Origin: Burkholderia ubonensis
GTDB taxonomy: Bacteria; Pseudomonadota; Gammaproteobacteria; Burkholderiales; Burkholderiaceae
Length of the DNA stretch: 64,000 bases
Assembly (NCBI RefSeq): GCF_001718695.1
Contig: NZ_CP013421.1
Location: 1,116,001-1,180,000 of the forward strand
Direction: 5' to 3'
In this document: positions 56,184 to 64,000 of the stretch, piece by piece
Layout: each line of letters begins with the position of its first letter
Position numbering within the stretch: position 1 is the first letter of the stretch
The notes under the pieces: model-generated
What the model was told of the DNA's origin: nothing
The model's database searches: none
Seen by the model: only the letters and a program-made list of their open reading frames with translations
Made by a program: the position numbers and the translations under genes

Positions 56184-57044
56184 TCAGCCGAGCGCCTGGT
56201 TGACGATGGCGAACGTGCGCAGCGCCGGATCGCGGGCGGGCGCCGCGCCGCGCGCCATCGCGACGACGGTATCGACGCGCGGCAGGCCGAGCCCCTGCAG
56301 CCAGTCCGACAGCCCGCTGTCGCCCGGCACGTCGAGGCGCACGAACATGCCTTCGTGCAGCGCAAGCCAGTGGCTGATCAGCGCCTGCGCGCGCAGCGCG
56401 TCCGGCGCGACCACCGGGCCGATCACGTGGCCGCGGCCGAAGCGGCGGAACAGCGCGAAGCCGAGCAGTTCGCCGTCGCGATCGAGCGCGATCCCGTTGG
56501 CGACGCCGAGCAGCGCATCGATCACCGCGTCGCGCGGGTAGCCGGCCGCGCGCGACGCGAGCGCGGCGAGACGCGGGCCGTCGGTGGTGCCGAGCGGCCG
56601 CAGGCGCTCGCCGGGCGGCAGCGAGATCAGCGGCGGCTGGAACGCGGCGCCCTGGTGCTGGCCGATCGTGCCGATCGCGTTGAATCCGAACTTCACGTAG
56701 AGCGGCTCGCCGGCCGGCGTCGCATGCAGGAACACGGTCCGCGCGCCGAGGCTGTCGACGACGCGCGCGAGCAGTTCGCGGCCGATGCCGCGGCCCTGGC
56801 GCGCGGGCGACACGATCACCATGCCGAGCGATGCGTGCGACTCGCCGAAGCGCCAGCCGAGCGCGGTGCCGACGACGCCGGCTTCGTCTTCGGCGACGAA
56901 GCCGCTGCCGAGCTGGAATGCGAAGCGCCAGTCGTCGAGCCGGTGCGGCCACTTGACCGCCTCCGACAGCCGGTGCGCGGCGGGCAGGTCGGTTTCGGCG
57001 AACGGGCGATAGGTAAGCGTGCTGGAAGGATTGAGGTCGGCCAC
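56184..57044 (-). CDS. GNAT-family acetyltransferase with C-terminal second domain
   Basis: A 286-residue protein. The first half is a GNAT domain with the acetyl-CoA loop SPARQGRGIG at about 79-88. The second half (about 145-286) resembles the second GCN5-related domain found in YitH-type proteins. The acceptor substrate is unknown. It is immediately upstream of a 2-hydroxyacid dehydrogenase gene and divergent from the dehalogenase-type gene. Confidence 0.85.
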   Translation of the reverse strand: MADLNPSSTLTYRPFAETDLPAAHRLSEAVKWPHRLDDWRFAFQLGSGFVAEDEAGVVGTALGWRFGESHASLGMVIVSPARQGRGIGRELLARVVDSLGARTVFLHATPAGEPLYVKFGFNAIGTIGQHQGAAFQPPLISLPPGERLRPLGTTDGPRLAALASRAAGYPRDAVIDALLGVANGIALDRDGELLGFALFRRFGRGHVIGPVVAPDALRAQALISHWLALHEGMFVRLDVPGDSGLSDWLQGLGLPRVDTVVAMARGAAPARDPALRTFAIVNQALG

Positions 57045-57485
57045 GCCGGACTCCGGAGGGGTAGGAATGACACGTTCACTCTGCCAGCGCCGTTGCGGCG
57101 CGGATAGGACGATTCGCCTGTTTTACGGCGTCGGCGGGCGGTCGCGCGAGATCGACGCAAACCGGCTCGATCGGCGCGGGCGAACGCACGCCGCATGCCG
57201 GCGCGGCCCGTCATTCCGACAGCTTCTGCTGTGCGAATGCCACTACGATGGAAACGCGGTGGCGCTGCCGCGCGTCGGCGAGCCTCGCCGGGCGACGATC
57301 TTGCGGCTTCGTGACGTCCGCCGGCCGGCGCCGCAGATCGTGCTGCCCGCGGCCTGCAACACGCGGCGATTCTGCGTTCCGAACGGCGTCGAACGATGCG
57401 CGACGGATTTTTTGCCCTGATTCAATTTCGTTGAACCCAGCCCGTCCCCGGCCCTGCCGGGGCTTCACACCGACAGGACGCAACC
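57045..57485. other. 441-base divergent gap upstream of the HAD hydrolase
   Basis: No gene is supported here; the open frames are Arg-rich and unconserved. A small hairpin, CCCCGGC-CCT-GCCGGGG (57446-57462), lies in the leader 24 bases before the next start and could affect translation. Promoters for both flanking genes must be in this gap. Confidence 0.5.
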
Positions 57486-58154
57486 ATGATCCAATTTGAA
57501 CCGAAGTTCATCACGTTCGACTGCTACGGCACGCTCACCCGTTTCAGGATGGCCGACATGGCGCGCGAGGTCTATGCGGACCGGCTGTCGCCCGTCGCGC
57601 TCGAGGAATTCGTGCGTGCGTTCGCCGCCTACCGGCTCGACGAGGTGCTCGGTGCGTGGAAGCCGTATCGCGACGTCGTCGTCAACGCGATCCGGCGCAC
57701 CTGCGCGCGGGTCGGCACGAAGTTCGACGAAGCCGAGGCCGAGCGTTTCTATCATGCGGTGCCGACGTGGGGCCCGCATCCGGACGTGCCGGCGGGCCTG
57801 TCGCGGCTCGCCAAGAAGTACAAGCTGGTGATCCTGTCGAACGCGTCGGACGACCAGATCATGAGCAACGTCGACAAGCTCGGCGCGCCGTTCCATGCGG
57901 TGTTCACCGCGCAGCAGGCGCAGTCGTACAAGCCACGGATGCAGGGCTTCGAATACATGTTCGGCAAGCTCGGCTGCAAGCCCGAAGACGTGCTGCACGT
58001 GTCGTCGAGCCTGCGCTACGACCTGATGACGGCCGAGGATCTCGGCATCAGGCACAAGGCGTTCGTCAACCGCGGCCACGAGCCCGGCACGCCGTTCTAC
58101 AACTACTACGAGGTGTCGGACATCGGCCACCTCGCGACGCAGCTCGGGCTGTAA
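57486..58154 (+). CDS. HAD-superfamily hydrolase, type II 2-haloacid dehalogenase family
   Basis: A 222-residue HAD hydrolase with the nucleophile Asp12 in FDCYGTL, ILSNAS at 115-120 (motif II), Lys148 in SYKPR (motif III) and an acidic motif IV (SLRYDLMTAEDLG). The DCYGTL variant and overall length fit the L-2-haloacid dehalogenase type, which displaces halide from 2-haloacids to give D-2-hydroxyacids. A different small-molecule hydrolase role is possible. The neighbouring divergent gene pair includes a D-2-hydroxyacid dehydrogenase, which could act on such a product. Confidence 0.85.
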   Translation: MIQFEPKFITFDCYGTLTRFRMADMAREVYADRLSPVALEEFVRAFAAYRLDEVLGAWKPYRDVVVNAIRRTCARVGTKFDEAEAERFYHAVPTWGPHPDVPAGLSRLAKKYKLVILSNASDDQIMSNVDKLGAPFHAVFTAQQAQSYKPRMQGFEYMFGKLGCKPEDVLHVSSSLRYDLMTAEDLGIRHKAFVNRGHEPGTPFYNYYEVSDIGHLATQLGL

Positions 58155-58583
58155 GCGCCGCGCTGCCTGCTGCCGGCCTGTCGCGATGTCCGGGAACACC
58201 CGCGCACGCGGCAGGTCGTCGGCATCGGAAGGTCACATGGGCCTTGCGCATCGTCTCGTGTACCCGCCACGGCTTCGACAAGGCGGGCAATCCTCTGAAC
58301 TTTCATGCGGCAGTCCTGGATGGCGCGCGCGCCGCGCTCGATCAGGATGTTCCGCTCGCTTCGACCGCCGCCGGGGCACGCAGCAAATCATGCTGCGCAG
58401 GCGGCCCAAAACGGTCGAATCGTATCGTGCGGCCGCCCCGAATCGCGACAACCCGCATTTTGGCGATGCTTAAATGACCTCAATGCGCATGACGACGCGC
58501 CCGCCACCAGCAGGCGGACGCGCCGGGATTCTCGAACCACGCTGGCCCCCAGGACCCACTTTCCACAGTCAGGAGCAGTTCGG
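58155..58583. other. 429-base gap before the peptide ABC operon
   Basis: I see no gene in this stretch. The frame of the binding-protein gene is open through much of it but encodes unconserved Arg/Pro/Ser-rich sequence. The operon promoter should be here. Confidence 0.5.
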
Positions 58584-60170
58584 ATGAGCGACGATATCGA
58601 CAACGGCGGCGGCAAGGGCGGCTTCACGCGCCGCGACATGATGCGTGTCATGGCGGCGAGCGGCATGATGGCCGTCGGCGGCGGCGGGCTGCTGATGGAC
58701 GCGCAGTCGGCGTTCGCTGCGCCGGCGCCCAAGCGCGGCGGCAAGATCCGGGTCGCGAACGAAACGGGCTCGACCGCCGATACGCTCGACCCGGCCAAGG
58801 GCTCGACGGGCGCCGACTACATTCGTTTCTTCATGTTCTACAGCGGCCTCACGCAGCTCGACGCGAGCCTCACGCCGCAGATGAATCTCGCGCAGTCGCT
58901 GCAGACGACCGACGCGAAGACGTGGATCATCAAGCTGCGCAAGGGCGTCACGTTCCACGACGGGAAACCGGTCGGGCCGGCCGACGTGGTGTTTTCGCTG
59001 ATGCGCCACAAGAACGCGGCCACCGCGTCGAAGGTCAAGCCGCTTGCCGATCAGTTCGCCGATGCGAAGGCGAGCGGCCCGGACGAGGTCACGCTCACGC
59101 TCGCCAGTGCGAACGCCGATCTGCCGGTGATCCTCGCGACGCCGCAGCTCGTGATCGTCAAGGACGGCACGACCGACTTCAGCACCGGCATCGGCTGCGG
59201 CCCGTACAAGCTGAAGTCGTTCAAGCCGGGCGTGTCGACCGTCGGCGTGCGCAACGACAGCTATTTCAAGCCGGGGATGCCGTACCTCGACGAGATCGAG
59301 CTGATCGGCATCAGCGACAGCGCCGCGCGCCTGAACGCGCTGCTGTCGGGCGACGTGCACCTGATCAACGCGATCGATCCGCGCTCGACGCAGCGGGTCG
59401 CGTCGACGCCGGGCTATGCGCTGCAGGAAACCAAGTCGGGGCTCTATACCGACCTGATCATGCGCAGCGACAACCCGATCGTCGCGAACCCCGATTTCGT
59501 CGAAGGGATGAAGTACCTGTTCAATCGCGAGCAGATCCGCTCGGCGGTGTTCCGCGGCTACGCGGTGATCGGCAACGACCAGCCGATCCCGCCGGGGCAT
59601 CGCTACTTCAACGCGTCGCTGCCGCAGCGGCCGCACGATCCGGACAAGGCGAAGTTCCTGTTCCAGAAGGCAGGCGCACTGGGCGCCGCGCTGCCGCCGA
59701 TCTATGCGACCTCCGACGCGAACGGGTCGATCGAAATGGCCGTGCTGCTGCAGCAGGCCGGCCAGAAGATCGGGCTGAACCTGCAGGTGAACCGCGTGTC
59801 GGCGGACGGCTACTGGTCGAACCACTGGATGAAGCATCCGCTCGGCTTCGGCAACATCAATCCGCGCTCGAGCGCCGACGTGCTGTTCACGCAGTTCTTC
59901 AAGTCGGACGCGCCGTGGAACGAGTCGGGCTGGAAGAACGCGAAGTTCGACCAGTTGCTGCTCGCCGCACGATCGGAAACCGACGACGCGAAGCGCAAGC
60001 AGATGTACGGCGACATGCAGGCACTCGTCGCGCAGCAGGGCAGGGTCGGCATTCCGGCCTTCATCAGCTTCCTCGACGGCTACGACAAGCGGCTCGCGGG
60101 CCTCGGCTCGATCCCGACCGGCGGGATGATGGGCTTCATGTTCGCCGAGCACGTGTGGTGGAACGCGTGA
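58584..60170 (+). CDS. ABC transporter periplasmic substrate-binding protein (peptide/opine/nickel family)
   Basis: A 528-residue SBP_bac_5 protein. The N-terminus has a twin-arginine-type signal (FTRRDMMRVMAASGMMAVGGGG) with cleavage expected near SAFA. The mature part starts KRGGKIRVANETGSTADTLDP and has the family segment GVTFHDGKPVGPADVVFSLMRH. It is secreted to the periplasm, probably by the Tat route. Ligands of this family include di- and oligopeptides, opines and glutathione, and I cannot choose among them. AGGAGCAG precedes the ATG. It heads an importer operon. Confidence 0.88.
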   Translation: MSDDIDNGGGKGGFTRRDMMRVMAASGMMAVGGGGLLMDAQSAFAAPAPKRGGKIRVANETGSTADTLDPAKGSTGADYIRFFMFYSGLTQLDASLTPQMNLAQSLQTTDAKTWIIKLRKGVTFHDGKPVGPADVVFSLMRHKNAATASKVKPLADQFADAKASGPDEVTLTLASANADLPVILATPQLVIVKDGTTDFSTGIGCGPYKLKSFKPGVSTVGVRNDSYFKPGMPYLDEIELIGISDSAARLNALLSGDVHLINAIDPRSTQRVASTPGYALQETKSGLYTDLIMRSDNPIVANPDFVEGMKYLFNREQIRSAVFRGYAVIGNDQPIPPGHRYFNASLPQRPHDPDKAKFLFQKAGALGAALPPIYATSDANGSIEMAVLLQQAGQKIGLNLQVNRVSADGYWSNHWMKHPLGFGNINPRSSADVLFTQFFKSDAPWNESGWKNAKFDQLLLAARSETDDAKRKQMYGDMQALVAQQGRVGIPAFISFLDGYDKRLAGLGSIPTGGMMGFMFAEHVWWNA

Positions 60171-60189
60171 CGCAGATGCGTGCCGCCGC

Positions 60190-60225
60190 CGCGCGGCCGG
60201 TGCGGGCCACCGCCCCGGTTGCGCG
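60190..60225 (+). other. Intercistronic stem-loop after the binding-protein gene
   Basis: CGCGCGGCCGG (60190-60200) can pair with CCGGTTGCGCG (60215-60225): an 11-bp stem with two G-U pairs and a 14-base loop. It lies between the binding-protein and permease genes, the same position as the xylF-xylG hairpin. Confidence 0.45.
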
Positions 60226-60245
60226 CGACTTTTCCCGGAGTGCCC

Positions 60246-61199
60246 ATGAATCGAATCCTGCTCGGGCTGATCGGCCGGCGCATCGCGGTCACCGCGCTGA
60301 CGCTGCTGATCGTGTCCGCGATCATCTTCACGATCACGAACCTGCTGCCCGGCGACGCCGCGCAGGCCGCACTCGGCCAGTCCGCGACGCCGGAGACGGT
60401 CGCCGCGCTGCGCCGGCAGTTCGGCCTCGACATGCCGGCCCACGTGCGCTACCTGCACTGGCTCGCGGGGCTGCTGCACGGCGATTTCGGCCGCTCGCTG
60501 TCCGGCGACATGCCGGTGTCGGAGATGATCGGCGGACGCCTGCCGAAGTCTCTCGCGCTCGCGGCGATCACGACGGCCGTGTCGGTGCCGATCGCGCTGC
60601 TGCTCGGCATTCTCGCCGCGGTCAAGCGCGAGTCCGCGATCGATCGCGCGATCAGCCTCGGTACGCTGTCGCTCGTCGCGACGCCGGAATTCCTGATCGC
60701 GACGGTCGCCGTGCTCGTGCTGGCCGTGAAGCTGCACTGGCTGTCCGCGCTGTCGTACAGCGGCCCGATCGAAAGCCTGCACGACTTCCTGCGCGCGTAT
60801 GCGATGCCGGTGCTGACGCTCTGCGCGGTCGTGATCGCGCAGATGGCACGGATGACGCGTGCGGCGGTGATCGAGCAGCTGAGCGCGTCGTATGTCGAGA
60901 TGGCCGTGCTCAAGGGTGCGAGCCCCGCGCGCGTCGTGCTGCGCCATGCGCTGCCGAACGCGATCGGTCCGATCGCCAATGCGATCGCCTTGAGCCTGTC
61001 GTATCTGCTCGGCGGCGTGATCGTCGTCGAGACGATCTTCAACTATCCGGGCCTCGCGAGCCTGATGGTCGATGCCGTCGGCAATCGCGATTTCCCGCTG
61101 GTCCAGGCGTGCACGCTGATCTTCTGCGTCGCCTATTTGACGCTCGTGCTGTTCGCCGACCTGTGCTCGATCGTGTCGAACCCGAGACTGCGGACCTGA
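60246..61199 (+). CDS. ABC transporter permease, DppB type
   Basis: A 317-residue inner-membrane permease with about six hydrophobic segments. The N-terminal LIVSAIIFTITNLLPGDAAQAALG is typical of DppB. The EAA-like loop, with YVEMAVLKGASPARVVLRHALPNAIGP, contacts the ATPase. The ATG at 60246 begins the conserved N-terminus, and CCCGGAGTGCCC upstream holds a ribosome site. Confidence 0.93.
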   Translation: MNRILLGLIGRRIAVTALTLLIVSAIIFTITNLLPGDAAQAALGQSATPETVAALRRQFGLDMPAHVRYLHWLAGLLHGDFGRSLSGDMPVSEMIGGRLPKSLALAAITTAVSVPIALLLGILAAVKRESAIDRAISLGTLSLVATPEFLIATVAVLVLAVKLHWLSALSYSGPIESLHDFLRAYAMPVLTLCAVVIAQMARMTRAAVIEQLSASYVEMAVLKGASPARVVLRHALPNAIGPIANAIALSLSYLLGGVIVVETIFNYPGLASLMVDAVGNRDFPLVQACTLIFCVAYLTLVLFADLCSIVSNPRLRT

Positions 61200-61220
61200 G
61201 CGTCCCGTCCTCCTTCCGAG

Positions 61221-62189
61221 ATGCCGACCATGCACCCGACCGACCCTGTTCAACGCAGCAGCGCGCTACCGCCGTCCGGCGATCAGCCCCCGCCGTGGGG
61301 CGGCACGACGCCGCCCGCCGCGCCCGCCCCCGACCAGCCGTGCAAGCGCCGCGCCGCGCGCGTCAAACTGACGAGCGGCGGCCGCGTCGGCCTGTCGATG
61401 GTCGGCCTGATGTTGTTCATCGCGGTGTTCGCGCCGCTGCTCGCGCCGCACGACGTCGGCGCGATCGTCACGCCGGACGTGTTCGCGCCGTTCAGCGCGA
61501 AGCTGCCGTTCGGCTCCGACTTCCTCGGCCGCGACATGCTGAGCCGGATCCTGTACGGCACGCGGCTGACCGTGCTGCTCGCGCTCGCGGCGGTGCTGCT
61601 CGCCGCGCTGACCGGCACGACGCTCGGGCTGCTCGCGACCGTGTCGGGCCGCGCGGTCGACGAGACGATGAGCCGGCTGCTCGACGCGCTCACGTCGATT
61701 CCGTCGAAGATGTTCGCGCTGATGTTCGTCGCCGCGTTCGGTTCGTCGCTGCCGCTGCTGGTCCTGACCGCCGCGGTCAGCTACATGCCGGGCTCATACC
61801 GGATCGCGCGCGCGCTGGCAGTCAACATCAGCACGCTCGAATTCGTGCAGGTTGCACGCGCCCGCGGCGAAAGCGCGCTGTACATCGCGTGCGTCGAGAT
61901 GCTGCCGAACATGATTCATCCAATGCTGGCCGATACCGGGCTGCGCTTCACGTTCGTCGTGCTGCTGCTGAGCGGGCTCAGTTTCCTCGGGCTCGGCGTG
62001 CAGCCGCCGTACGCGGATCTCGGCTCGCTCGTGCGCGAGAACATCGCGAGCCTCGGCGACGGCTCGGCCGTCGCGATCATGCCCGCGGTCGCGATCGCGA
62101 TCCTGACGGTGGGCGTCAACCTGTTGATCGACGGCCTGCCGCATCGCGGCCGCCGCAAGGGCGCGGCCGGCGCCGCGGGAGGGCACTGA
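61221..62189 (+). CDS. ABC transporter permease, DppC type
   Basis: A 322-residue permease with a proline-rich cytoplasmic N-terminal extension (about 1-45), a first membrane segment (GLSMVGLMLFIAVFAPLLAPHD) and the DppC segments HPFG-like PFGSDFLGRDMLSRILYGTR and the EAA loop EFVQVARARGESALYIACVEMLPN. It pairs with the preceding permease. The start may be 61221 or the ATG at 61230. The stop overlaps the ATPase start (TGATG). Confidence 0.92.
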   Translation: MPTMHPTDPVQRSSALPPSGDQPPPWGGTTPPAAPAPDQPCKRRAARVKLTSGGRVGLSMVGLMLFIAVFAPLLAPHDVGAIVTPDVFAPFSAKLPFGSDFLGRDMLSRILYGTRLTVLLALAAVLLAALTGTTLGLLATVSGRAVDETMSRLLDALTSIPSKMFALMFVAAFGSSLPLLVLTAAVSYMPGSYRIARALAVNISTLEFVQVARARGESALYIACVEMLPNMIHPMLADTGLRFTFVVLLLSGLSFLGLGVQPPYADLGSLVRENIASLGDGSAVAIMPAVAIAILTVGVNLLIDGLPHRGRRKGAAGAAGGH

Positions 62190-64000
62190 TGCAACACGAA
62201 TCGAACCCGCTCGTCGAGGTGCGCGGGCTGCGCGTGGTCGGCGGTCGCCCGGGCGATGCGGAAACGACGATCGTCCACGACGTCGACTTCGAGATCCGGC
62301 GCGGCGAGGTGCTCGCGCTGATCGGCGAATCGGGCTCCGGCAAGACGACGATCGCGCTGTCGCTGATGGGCCATGCGCGTGCCGGCTGCCGGATCGCCGG
62401 CGGCTCGGTGAAGCTCGGCGGCACGGACGTCTGCACGCTGCCCGCGCCGGCGCTCGCCGCGCTGCGCGGCCGCAAGGTCGCGTACATCGCGCAGAGCGCG
62501 GCCGCCGCGTTCAACCCGTCGCGCACGATCCTCGACCAGGTGATCGAGAGCGCGCTGATCCACAGGACGATGACGAAGCGCGATGCGCAGGCGAAGGCGG
62601 TCGAGCTGTTTCGCGCGCTCGCGCTGCCCGAGCCGGAGACGATCGGCAAGCGTTATCCGCACCAGGTGTCGGGTGGGCAGCTGCAGCGGCTGATGGCCGC
62701 GATGGCGCTGATCACCGATCCGGAGCTCGTGATCCTCGACGAGCCGACCACCGCGCTCGACGTGACCACGCAGATCGACGTGCTGCAGGCGTTCAAGAGC
62801 GTGATCCGGCGCTACGGGATGAGTGCCGTGTACGTGTCGCACGATCTCGCGGTGGTCGCGCAGATGGCTGACCGGATCGTCGTGCTGAGCGACGGCGTGA
62901 TCCGCGAGGTCGGCGAGACCGGGCAGATCCTGCATGCGCCGACACATCCGTATACGCAGAGCCTGATCGCGGCCGTCACGCCGACCGGCGCCGAGCGCGA
63001 CGGCAACGGCAAGCCTGCGCCCGCTGCGCCCGCGCCGCTGCTCGAGGTGCGCGGCGCGATCGCCGGGTATGGCGGACGCACCGCGAAAGGCTGGCCCTCG
63101 AAGGTGATCCTGCACGAAGTGGACCTGCGCATCGGGCGCGGGCAGACGGTCGGCGTGATCGGCGAGTCGGGCTCGGGCAAGACGACGCTCGCGAAGGTGA
63201 TCGCGGGGCTCGTGCCGGCGACGGGCGGGCAGATCCTGCTCGACGGCGAGCCGCTTGCGCGCGATACGGCCAAGCGCACCAAGGAGCAGCACCGCCGCGT
63301 GCAGATCGTGTTCCAGAACGCGGATACCGCGCTGAATCCCGTGCATACCGTCGAGCGCACGCTCGCGCGGCCGCTCGCGTTCTATCACGGGATCAAGGGT
63401 GCGCGTGCGCGGCGGCGCGTCGCGGAACTGCTCGAGCTCGTGCGGCTGCCGCAGGCGGTTGCCGGGCGGCGCACCGGCGAGCTGTCCGGCGGGCAGAAGC
63501 AGCGCGTGAACCTCGCGCGCGCGCTCGCGGCCCAGCCCGACCTGATCCTGTGCGACGAGGTCACGTCGGCGCTCGACACCGTGGTCGGCGCCGCGATCAT
63601 GGACCTGCTGCGTGACCTGCAGGCGCAGCTCGGCGTGTCGTACGTGTTCATCACGCACGATATCGCGAAGGTGCGCGCGATCAGCGACGACATCGTCGTG
63701 CTGTACGCGGGCCGCCGCGTCGAGACGGGCAGCCGCGACGCGCTGTGCGCGCCGCCTTACCACCCGTACTCGCACCTGCTCGTGTCGTCCGCGCCGGAAC
63801 TGCGTGCGGGCTGGCTCGACGATGCGGCCGAGCGCTGCCACCGGCCGCTCGTGCCGATCGGCGCGAGCGCCGACGACGCCGAGCTGTGTCCGTTCCTGTC
63901 TCGCTGCGCGATGCGGGTGGACGGCGTGTGCAACCGGACCGCGCCCGCGCTGCGCACGCTCGAGAACGGCGCGCAGGTGTTGTGCCATCGCAGCGAGGAA
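62189..64000 (+). CDS. ABC transporter ATP-binding protein, DppD-DppF fusion (3' end outside window)
   Basis: 604 codons are visible with no stop before the window end. Two complete ABC domains are fused: the first with Walker A GESGSGKTT, signature VSGGQLQR and Walker B LVILDEPTT, and the second with Walker A GESGSGKTT, signature LSGGQKQR and Walker B LILCDEVTS. A C-terminal oligopeptide-type segment with Cys residues (LCPFLSRCAMRVDGVC) follows, a pattern often linked to an iron-sulfur or structural site in this family. It powers the peptide-type importer. The start overlaps the permease stop by one base. Confidence 0.94.
   Translation, partial: MQHESNPLVEVRGLRVVGGRPGDAETTIVHDVDFEIRRGEVLALIGESGSGKTTIALSLMGHARAGCRIAGGSVKLGGTDVCTLPAPALAALRGRKVAYIAQSAAAAFNPSRTILDQVIESALIHRTMTKRDAQAKAVELFRALALPEPETIGKRYPHQVSGGQLQRLMAAMALITDPELVILDEPTTALDVTTQIDVLQAFKSVIRRYGMSAVYVSHDLAVVAQMADRIVVLSDGVIREVGETGQILHAPTHPYTQSLIAAVTPTGAERDGNGKPAPAAPAPLLEVRGAIAGYGGRTAKGWPSKVILHEVDLRIGRGQTVGVIGESGSGKTTLAKVIAGLVPATGGQILLDGEPLARDTAKRTKEQHRRVQIVFQNADTALNPVHTVERTLARPLAFYHGIKGARARRRVAELLELVRLPQAVAGRRTGELSGGQKQRVNLARALAAQPDLILCDEVTSALDTVVGAAIMDLLRDLQAQLGVSYVFITHDIAKVRAISDDIVVLYAGRRVETGSRDALCAPPYHPYSHLLVSSAPELRAGWLDDAAERCHRPLVPIGASADDAELCPFLSRCAMRVDGVCNRTAPALRTLENGAQVLCHRSEE

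Noticed and set aside
57019..57420. Possible 133-residue gene in the gap before the HAD hydrolase
   Set aside because: Overlaps the start of the GNAT gene, lacks a ribosome site and has an Arg/Cys-rich composition without motifs.

Overview
The window is very GC-rich DNA with a Burkholderia-type gene repertoire: a Tad/Flp pilus locus, a xyl ABC-type xylose operon, AraC, LysR and LuxR regulators, NnrS, and several catabolic islands. I read it as part of a secondary replicon of a Burkholderia species, probably of the cepacia complex. The genus is inferred from gene content and protein style, not from a search. About 50 protein-coding genes are supported. I see no tRNA, rRNA, insertion sequence, prophage or CRISPR array.

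Layout. 1-11.5 kb: Tad (tight adherence) pilus assembly operon on the plus strand, with a 5'-truncated AAA+ ATPase, cpaB/rcpC, secretin cpaC/rcpA, a small lipoprotein, three TadE/F/G-like pseudopilin-type proteins, cpaE/tadZ, cpaF/tadA, tadB and tadC. The Flp pilin and prepilin peptidase must lie outside the window. 11.8-18.1 kb: a five-gene minus-strand operon resembling the iif indole-oxidation cluster (alpha/beta-hydrolase-type protein, SDR, StyA-like monooxygenase, StyB-like flavin reductase, outer-membrane channel) with a divergent AraC-family regulator. 18.3-21.1 kb: nnrS, glutathione-dependent formaldehyde dehydrogenase and its FrmR repressor, a nitrosative/formaldehyde stress island. 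21.4-24.9 kb: a LuxR solo, an NTF2-like protein and a 14-TM drug exporter.

25-34.4 kb: complete xylose catabolism and uptake, with galM and xylR divergent from xylABFGH. 34.7-41.0 kb: a sensor kinase and NtrC-type response regulator, followed by a near-perfect sigma-54 promoter with two upstream enhancer-like palindromes in front of a three-gene operon (an internally duplicated protein of unknown function, an MFS transporter and an ArsB/NhaD-type ion transporter). 41-48 kb: a LysR/aldo-keto reductase pair, a cupin, a 5'-truncated LysR remnant, a DUF72 gene coupled to a 56-residue membrane protein, and a secreted PAP2 phosphatase with an autotransporter-type repeat. 48-51.3 kb: a chemoreceptor and a diguanylate cyclase gene broken by a frameshift.

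51.5-55.1 kb: an amine/GABA degradation module (omega-aminotransferase, Lrp-type regulator, succinate-semialdehyde dehydrogenase). 55.2-58.2 kb: a 2-hydroxyacid dehydrogenase, a GNAT acetyltransferase and a haloacid-dehalogenase-type hydrolase. 58.6 kb to the end: a dipeptide/opine-type ABC importer (binding protein, two permeases and a fused double ATPase running off the window).

The best candidates for something new are the sigma-54-controlled transporter operon next to its own two-component system, the iif-like operon with candidate AraC operators, and the PAP2-repeat fusion lipoprotein.
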